64,000 bases of DNA from Smallanthus sonchifolius (taxonomy: Eukaryota; Streptophyta; Magnoliopsida; Asterales; Asteraceae): positions 5,004,501 through 5,068,500 of the forward strand of contig JAKNSE010000037.1 of assembly GCA_023525975.1 (NCBI GenBank), in the 5' to 3' direction. A program made the translations under genes and the position numbers. Of this stretch, positions 57,012 to 64,000 are shown piece by piece. Under the pieces are notes generated by a model, which ran no database searches, was not told where the DNA came from, and worked only from the letters and a program-made list of their open reading frames with translations. The stretch's first letter is position 1; each line of letters begins with the position of its first letter.

Positions 57012-58694
57012 TCATCCATCTTTCTCAAAATAAACTACCTCTAATAACTCACAGTTGTGACTGTCAAAAATGGGTGAATCTATAGAAGACTTGGGACCAG
57101 GAGATTGAGAACCTTTTGTTTTCTTGTTCCAGGACCTCTTCTTTTTCTTAACTGGAACAGTAGGCTTAGATTCAACAGCAGCAGCTGAACTAATGGAAGC
57201 TTCACCTGATTGAACTCCAGCCAGCTGTTCCAGCTTTCTCAATCTCTTATTCCTTCTTCTTCTCTATAGGTTGGAGAGTTTTACCACATGTTTCTCACCA
57301 GTTGGTGCACTACCAGAGGTAGATGCACAGGGTTTAGCAGGATGCTTTTCCCTTTTTCGAACAGTAGGTTTAGCCTCAGAGGTGTTCTTTGGCTTCACCA
57401 ACGGTTTCACTGGTGGTTTCACCTCATTCTTCTTTGGACTTTTAGGCTGTTTCACTGGTGGTGACTTGGGTATAACAGCTGGTTGTGAAACAATTGGTCG
57501 TTTCCCTTGGTTCTTATTAGGGCAGTTTACCATGATGTGACCGACCTTACCACAGTGAAAACAGATTCTCCTATCCTTGTAAGTCCTCCTGTACGGCTCA
57601 TTTGATTTGAAGTTTGATGACTCAGCATGATGAACAGGAGAAGTTGTTTGGTGAACAGTAGTTTGACCCGATGGTGATTGGTTTTTGGGAATATAATACT
57701 TTTGCATATTTTCTTGGTAGCCAAGCCCGTAATGAGCTGAAAAGGCTTCCTTTTTAACTTGATTAATGTTTTTATATCCCCCATAAAGCATCACTTTTAA
57801 TTTTTCATTTGATTCAATGATATCGGGTTCAGTCAAAATACAATTATCACGATCAGTGACAGTGTTTTTCTTCACTTTCTGTTCACCGAGCAACTCCTCT
57901 GAGACTACACCTTTAGGGCAGGTGTTCTCAGACCCATCATCAGAAGCAGTAAAGAACTCTTTATCAGATGCAGAGTCAGCCTTACTTGAGGAATCATCCT
58001 TGTTAGAGGAATCATCCTGACTCGAGGACTCATCAAGGCAAGACAGATCAATGTCAATTAAGCCGTTGACAAATTTCCCGCTTACTGGTGGAGGAATGGC
58101 ATTAGTACCCAGCCCTAAGCCATTCATTTGTCTCACTATGGATTCGTAGTGTTCCACCACAAACCGAGAATTTTTCAACTTCTCAATATTGCCTTTTAAC
58201 TGCAAGATCTCATTTTGCAGCTTGTTGATCTCATTGTTCCTTTTCTCTAACCCCTTGTATGCAACATCCAAATGAAACTGTTGATCACTGATTTTAAGTG
58301 AATAATCACGTTTTTCTTTCTTCAACGTTTCAATTGAATCTTTGTATTGTTTTTCGTTTTCTTTGTAGCTTAAAGCTGCAATACGAAGGGGTTCAACTTT
58401 GTCTTGAAGCTTAGAATTTTCATCCTTTAAGCTTAGACATTTGGAACAAGAAATGACAGCAAAAGAATTAGAATCTACCTCAGCTGATGAACATGATGCC
58501 TCTCCGATAGCCATGAGGGCAACTGCAGTTGTAGACTCTTCTTGGTCAGCCACAGAAGCTTCACGTTCCTCTGCTTCCATCATCTCCACGATCTCAGCCA
58601 TGAGACCAACTTGCGTTTGAGCAATAAGGGCATCCTCCAGATGAACACCCCAATCAAAGTTGTCATCCTGTTGTGCTACCAAAGCGTTGGACAT
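57012..58694 (-). pseudogene. C2 gag C-terminal part: long coiled coil and second zinc knuckle
   Basis: Segments 57264-58694 and 57012-57242 share a frame, broken by TAG at about 57264. After an acidic start comes a coiled coil of about 90 residues (LRIAALSYKENEKQYKDSI to LQNEILQLKGNIEKLKNSR), then an acidic Ser/Asp region, a CCHC knuckle (CFHCGKVGHIMVNC) and a Lys/Pro-rich tail. A long coiled coil in gag is a Sirevirus trait. Confidence 0.8.
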
Positions 58695-58826
58695 TCCACC
58701 TTAACCTTGATTGCGGTTGTTGGAGTTGTTGTACCCTTGACCGTTTCCTTGGCTAGGTCTGGTGAACACTGAGGCCGGTGCTTTGTCCTTTTGACATTCT
58801 CTTGCAAAATGCCCAAAGTTATTGCA

Positions 58827-60014
58827 TTAGTAGCACTTGGCCTTGGATTTATCAAATCCCACCTTGGAATTTGAATGTCCACCAATAAATTTCCTGCCAG
58901 TTCTATTCAGGAAACGCTTCGCCCTTCTCAAGATCGTGGCCATATTCCATTTAATATCCATGTCCTCCATATCATCTGGATCCACCTGATTGAAGTCTTC
59001 TTCTATGGTTTCAGGATCCGTGAGCTTACCGCCAATGAAGTTATCATAGGCAAGCATGCATGATGAGAATAAAGCCACATGATCTTCAGCTATCTTGGCT
59101 ATTGCTGATTGGTTAGCTGGAGATGTGGGAGAAGGATTTCTTGAGGAATCCTGGTGGTGAGATCCAGATCCTGATCCAGATGCTGCATAGCAAGCATGAC
59201 CACCACAGACATTTGAGTTATCCTCCTCATGAGAGTTCCCTGAAAAAAGGGCAATTCCAGAACCCGATGACTTGGCTGTGGAAGACGTCCCATAATACAT
59301 AGAAGGGTCTTGTATTTGAGGTCTCCCTGAGCTCTCTTTTCTTTTCAGGTTCATATCATGTGCTTGAACCTTTCCAATTGCTTCATCAATAGTCATCTCA
59401 TAGAATTTTGAGTTCTCTCTCATCAGAGTGGTGTACATCTCAAATTTTGGTGGTAGGGCATCAAGAAACTTCTCAACTAACTCCTCATTCGGATAGATTA
59501 GGTCATAATCTTTCAGCTCAGTTTGCAGATGATAGAATCTAGAGATAAGCTCATCTATAGATTCATTCTCCAGATATCTGAAGCACTCATACTGCTTCCT
59601 AAGAAGATCCCTCTTACTCTTCTTGATGTCGTTGTTTCCATCGAATCTCTTCTGCAAAGCCTTCCAGAGATCCTTGGAGTTATCGTATCCTCTAAAGCTG
59701 TGAAATAACTCCCTGGTCAAGGCCATTGTAATAGATCTGTGTGCCTTCTTCTCTCTATCATAAACTTTATTTTCTTCTTCATCAAGTTTGGAGATAGGCT
59801 TGGGAACTTCCTCATCAAGATATGTATATGTGGGATGCTTATAACCCTCAAGAATGGGTATCCACAATGAAGAATCGGTATAAGAAATATAGTGTTCAAA
59901 GCGTGCTTTCCAGTTTGAGTTTTCATTTACATTAAGCAGCTTTGGTGATTTCTGTGGGGTTCCAATTTCGTTGTCATAATTTAGAAGGTTACCGAGGTTC
60001 TGAAGATTTGCCAT
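58827..60014 (-). pseudogene. C2 gag N-terminal part
   Basis: Start chosen at ATG 60014 (context ACCATGG), product MANLQNLGNLLNYDNEIGTP. The UBN2-type capsid region follows (LWKALQKRFDGNND, KQYECFRYLENESIDELISR, LDALPPKFEMY). The first zinc knuckle (KCY-x-CNNFGHFAREC) has a stop in place of the residue after CY at 58827-58829, and another stop lies near 58697 in the same frame. It would form the particle shell. Confidence 0.88.
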
Positions 60015-60587
60015 GGTGAAACACTTAGTCAAATTTCAGAAAAATCAAAGCAACGTGCGCACTTAAGTTCTGGCCTTGCGCACTTTAGAACTTGGTCTTG
60101 CGCACTTAAGATTTGCTCTTGCGTACTTAACAAGTACGCAAGAGTAAATGACAAGTACGCAGGAAGGAGTTAAGTACGCAACAAGAAATGGTCTTGCATA
60201 CTTGGTAAGTACGCGGGAAGCCTGTACTTGTTTCCAAAAAATGGTAAGTACGCAGGTCACTTTTTCACCAACCCTCACCAACTTTTTCCGATCACTGGAA
60301 TCTCACCGAAGATAGAAAAAGTTGAATATATGACCAAACAAAATGAGCCAAAGGGTTAGAAATTCGTTTCTAACCAACCTTTGATGCTCAAAACCCTCAA
60401 ACACACAACAAAAGGTAGGTTTTTGAGTGATTTTTGCCTCTAAAATAGTGCTCAAGAGCTACCCCTATTTTATCACAAAAATCAACAAAACACACACTTT
60501 TGCTTGCAAAATCTCTGTAGATTGTGTAGAAGATGCTCCTAACACACTCACAACACTCGAAATCAAGAGCAGTGCTCTGATACCACT
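60015..60587 (-). promoter_or_regulatory. C2 leader with palindromes and primer binding site
   Basis: The primer site TGGTATCAGAGC (60574-60585) lies two bases from the 5' LTR. Between it and gag at about 60076-60255 are further TGCGYACTT palindromes, including a perfect 11-bp-arm copy at 60118-60142. I see no ORF. Confidence 0.75.
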
Positions 60588-61099
60588 TGTAGGTCCCCGG
60601 GTGTCTCGGATCGTTACGTGTGGGTGTGTGACTAGTCGGACCGGGTGCGAAATACCCGTGACTAGGTGGAAAAACAAGCAACACAAAGTAAACCGACAAC
60701 GAAATAACTTTCAAACTCCGTCTATTATAAAACTTGAAGGTTACAGAAAGAATACAACTGAGTGCATATGACTGCGTACATACCTTCTGTTAACCTAGCC
60801 TATTTATACTAGACCTGGGCTCTGCGCACTTAGCAAGTGCGGGGGGGAAATTGCTCATGCGTACTTAGCAAGTACGCAGAGAGTTCTTGCGTACTTGCTA
60901 AGTACGCAGGAGATAACTCCTGCGCACATGCTAAGTGCGCAAAACACTTAGAGAATTTAGACAACGAGTACATACAATAGTAAATACAACTCGATAACTA
61001 ATACATACAGACACTAAGATACAAAGACTAATACACACAAGACAAGTACAAAAGCTAAGACAATATCCAGAGTGTTTGTCACACAAAAGTGCTTCAACA
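60588..61099 (-). repeat. C2 5' LTR
   Basis: 512 bp, same length as the 3' LTR, with four palindromes at about 60822-60941 (the first damaged by a GGGGGGG run). TG...CA ends intact. Confidence 0.95.
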
Positions 61100-61512
61100 T
61101 TTCGCGCCCCGAAAGATACGGTATTTGTCGTAGCGTGCATTCTGTGTCGTATAACTCACGTGTTAATCTCTAATTTATCATCCGAAGTAAATATTAATAT
61201 TCATTATTAATATTTAATACTAGTAATTTAGATGTCATGTCGGGTGTCGGTTACTAATCGTGCACGCGTTATTTTATTTAACCGTAAACTTTGAGTTTAT
61301 GTAAGCACTATGTATGAGCAATATGTTATCTCGCAACATACTATGATCCGTCAATTAAGATTAGAAATTTGGTTCACCTCTTGGGTCTATAATTGAGCCT
61401 TTAATGGGCTGTAATCCCTATTGGGCCTTTATATGGGCCTTTAATGGGTCACGCTCTTTTTATGGTGAATTAGCTATCAAAAGTAAATGACCCTAATATC
61501 AGGGTTGTCACA
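61100..61512 (-). repeat. G3 5' LTR, part right of C2
   Basis: Begins with the TTTCG duplication copy and continues GCGCCCCGAAAGATACGG as in the uninterrupted LTR at 32384. It ends at GGTTGTCACA (61512), the edge of G3, where C1 coding sequence resumes. Confidence 0.9.
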
Positions 61513-64000
61513 CTTCGGTTCCAAGCTTCCACTTGTGGACCTTACTCTTCCAATCACCACCGCCTCGCCCGTCTTTGGGTCTACGTACCAGTACCATATG
61601 TTATCAAGGATATCCTGAGATAACTTGCTCAGGGGAATCTTGGTTTCACACAGCACTGGCTTATAAACCAGCTTCTTTAGGCTTCGGTTAGTCACGGGAT
61701 GTTTGACAGTCTTATCCTGGACTGTCTTGGGCATTTGAGGCTTGAAAACTTCAAATTTTCCTGATCTTCCATCTCGCTGTAGTGTATTCCACAAACCCAT
61801 TGCTACTGCGTGCTTAGAATTACCAAGCAACTCTTGGTTTGCAAGATTCACCAGATCGTACTTCGGCAGGGAGCTGAACGCCTCGCTTGTAGGTTTCGAG
61901 TACTGAACCCCACCCGCTCTTTTGATGGCGAACAACTTCTTGTCATCGTCGAACTTGACAGACAAGATCATACCTGTAGCTCCATGTTTGTCTATAATGG
62001 ATGTCTTTTGCCAGACAGGAGCTTGATCCTTAGTAAACCATCCGCAAGGATATTTACTCTTCCACGCTTCCGGATCAACATGTTGGGGATCGGTGGGAGA
62101 GGCTTCAGTCGAGGTTGCCGCACCACTAGCCTCAGTAGCAAATTCAGGCTCGACTGAACCTGTGTTAAAAGTAGCTTCAAAGGCTGGAGCTTCAAAAATC
62201 TCTCCATCCTCAAGCTCGTAAACTCCTTCACCGTCCCCTTTGGGAAACTCCACCACAACATCTTCATCTTCAACATCCCATTCTTCATCAGACTCGATCT
62301 CTCCTTCTTCAAGGTTGCTGAGAGCATCGATCTGAGCTTCTTTCGAATAGTCTGGCTCTATCATAAGTATAACCTTATCAGATAGGTCATAAAGCACATC
62401 AGCCGGAGACTTTCCTTTATCACCTCTACTACCAGATGCCTCACCTTTAGCAGACTCCCCCTCAGCCATAGGCACAGCAGAGATAGGAACAATAGCTAGC
62501 GCTTGTTGCTCACTACTTCCACTAGAACCAGCTTCAGGATCCTTGTCTGTGTCATCATCCTTAGTCAGATCGACTAGGTGACAAGCCTCATCAGCACTAG
62601 GCTTGGATGGCATCTCCTTCTCCTTCAACAGTTCCTTAATCTTCTCCCCCTGAGCAGCAAGCGCGTTGGTCAAGTCATAAACCAACTTGACCATCACCTC
62701 ATTCTCTTGTCTTTGAAGATCATCAGCCTTCTTCTGCTTCCTTAGAGCGGCTACTTCATCAATCAAAGAATTGATCTGACCTTGTTTTTTTATCAGACTC
62801 CTCCCTTGACATCCGTACCGTTTCAAGTAGACCGGCTACCTGAGTCTCCAGGGTAGCAATCCTAGCATCACGAGGGTCAGGACCTCCGGATGAAGAAGCT
62901 TCATTTGTATGGGGAGGGAAAGTAAAGATCTCATCAAAGTCAAACCCATGAGTAAAATCACCAAACTCAACGGATTGACTAAGCGGTTGTAAGGTGGTTG
63001 TGGGAATGGTGGTTGGGATGGAAGTTGGGATGGAAGTGGTTTCAAAGGTGGTTGGGGTGATGGTAATCGACTCCGTCTGAATTGGACTCGACACCATCAC
63101 CTGTTGGACAGAATGGAACGGGAGGGATACTATCACAGGAACCTCCTCTGTGATAGTAGTGACAACCACTTCAGCAGTAACCCTTGGCTGCTCCCTCCTC
63201 TGGTATAGCTGAGTTGAGGTTGAGGTAGAGGTTGAAGCAGTACTCACAGCCTCAGTGACTGGTTGTCGTGCAGCACTAGCTTCTACTTCTCTAAGGATAG
63301 CTGCAAATGGCCTATCCCCCCGACACTTTACACTTCTTTCTCATCTCTGTCTTTGCAATTCAGCATCCGAATCAGAATCGGGTTCATTTTCGCTGCCAGT
63401 ACTTTCTTGTCTCTGTCTTTTGGAAGATGACTCGGGAAAGGAAACCTTCACCATCCTCCTTGGATGTGATTGATCTGGTGCATCATCAGAGTCAGATGAA
63501 TCAGATTCAGTGGCTTCAAAATCTGACCCCTCAACACCATCTCCTCCTTCCTGTTCCTCATCACCGCCCTCTTCAGAATCATCACTCTCAGATTCTTCAT
63601 CTCCTTCTGCTTCCTCCTCTATTTGTTCATCTATGTATTCACTCAGTTCAGGCTCAGACTCAGCACTAAACCATCTAAGATCTGGAGGGGCCACATATGC
63701 TTCATTGATAAGGTGGCCAAAGAGAGGAGTATGCACAGGGGTAGGTTCTACACTGCTTGGCGTAAGGAATTGCAAAAACACTCTCTTTGCCACCGTCTTG
63801 ACTTGCAATCTTTCACCAATTGCCAGAAGATTTGGCAATGCATCATTTATCAGCAACTGTACAAATCTTGGGTACAACAAGAATCTAAACATCTCCGCTG
63901 TATTGATCTGATCAGTTAAGGCTTTGTAGATGTATTTGGAGAAGATGTAGCCCTTGTTGAGAGATAACCCAACCATTGCAGCTGCCAGGTCATGACCCAT
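61513..64000 (-). pseudogene. C1 extra 3' ORF (env position), homologue of the C2 ORF, severed by G3
   Basis: Segments 63341-64000 and 62759-63247 share a frame, with TGA replacing a CGA codon at 63341; an A7-run frameshift near 62790 leads to 61513-62826. The domain order equals C2: MGHDLAAAMVGLSLNKGY, FRFLLYPRFVQLLINDALP, acidic region, Thr-rich stretch (ITPTTFETTSIPTSIPTTIP), coiled coil (INSLIDEVAALRKQKKADD) and C-terminal domain (IIDKHGATGMILSVKF, KLSQDILDNIWYWYVDP). It stops aligning at 61512, where G3 begins; the C-terminal end is at 29341-29476. The start may lie beyond the window. Confidence 0.75.

Larger units (their letters stand above)
39402..61099 (-). mobile_element. C2: Ty1/copia Sirevirus-like element with an extra 3' ORF, split by G4
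   Basis: Paired 512-bp LTRs (39402-39913, 60588-61099), primer site, and on the - strand gag, protease, integrase, RT, RNase H (the Ty1 order), a 1.46 kb spacer and a long ORF ending 40 bp before the 3' LTR. G4 (44312-53627) interrupts the last codons of pol. By eye the LTRs differ at about 17 sites (about 3.3%). Gag-pol has many stops. The extra ORF in the env position, the coiled-coil gag and the primer site suggest the Sirevirus (Maximus/SIRE) lineage. Confidence 0.92.
29477..61512 (-). mobile_element. G3: non-coding Ty3-like element (LARD type) with about 4 kb LTRs, inserted in C1, carrying C2
   Basis: Sense is - strand: 5' LTR 35833-39401 plus 61100-61512, primer site 35816-35829, a 3.05 kb internal region without pol, a polypurine region at 32784 and a truncated 3' LTR 29477-32783. 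The LTRs share long near-identical stretches (for example 31500-32160 with 38510-39170). The element must borrow enzymes. Its left end is deleted, so no target duplication can be checked. Confidence 0.88.
28849..64000 (-). mobile_element. C1: outer Ty1/copia (Sirevirus-like) element, split by G3, running off the right edge
   Basis: Left part: 3' LTR 28849-29325, polypurine tract and the last about 140 bp of a 3' ORF. Right part: the rest of that ORF at 61513-64000 on the same strand. Both halves align with consecutive parts of the intact order in C2 (39402-42602), with about 65 bp lost at the left junction. G3, with its own passengers, lies between. The pol and the 5' LTR should lie to the right of the window. 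Confidence 0.8.

Noticed and set aside
57271..57540. 89-codon + strand ORF rich in Phe and Gly opposite C2 gag
   Set aside because: Reverse reading of the Lys/Pro-rich gag tail; composition artefact.
63510..63911. 133-codon + strand ORF, Ser/Pro-rich, opposite the C1 3' ORF
   Set aside because: Mirror of the acidic Ser/Glu segment of the - strand ORF; not independent.

Overview
This 64 kb window is plant nuclear DNA made almost entirely of LTR retrotransposons. I see no host gene, rRNA, functional tRNA or CRISPR array. The pol types (Tat-lineage and chromovirus Ty3/gypsy, Sirevirus-like Ty1/copia), initiator-Met-tRNA primer sites and introns with plant-like signals point to a eudicot. The protein families remind me of Asteraceae repeats, but that is recollection and not shown by the window.

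Layout. (1) 1-5737, + strand: the 3' two thirds of a decayed Tat-lineage Ty3 element (T1) with two RNase H domains and its 3' LTR. (2) 5760-27950, - strand: an old chromovirus-type Ty3 element (G2). Its 3' LTR is split by a close, young relative (G1, 5945-17805; 5-bp target duplication AGTCC). G1 has nearly identical 2.96 kb LTRs and a gag-pol spoiled by one TAG. (3) 27951-28848: unassigned DNA with a Helitron-like 3' end. (4) 28849-64000: a four-level nest. An outer copia element (C1, -, running off the right edge) contains a non-coding Ty3-like element with about 4 kb LTRs (G3, 29477-61512, -). G3's 5' LTR contains a second copia element of C1's family (C2, 39402-61099, -). C2's pol contains a + strand, largely non-coding Ty3-like element (G4, 44312-53627; target duplication AAAAC). 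LTR divergence counted by eye agrees with the nesting: G4 about 1% inside C2 about 3%, and G1 about 0.7% inside G2 about 3-4%.

How the parts work together. Gag, protease, reverse transcriptase, RNase H and integrase of the coding elements would make particles, copy RNA and insert DNA. G3 and G4 would need such proteins in trans. Four features go beyond standard annotation. The LTRs of G1, G2, G3 and G4 share a putative leader-intron module with a strong GTGAGT donor and a TTTCAG-like acceptor. G1, G2 and G4 carry tRNA-like, pol III-box-like sequences about 1.3-1.5 kb into the LTR. G1 and G2 have a gag intron and an extra coiled-coil ORF before gag, whose start lies just behind a splice acceptor. 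C1 and C2 carry a long ORF of unknown function between pol and the 3' LTR, plus arrays of covarying TGCGYACTT/AAGTRCGCA palindromes.
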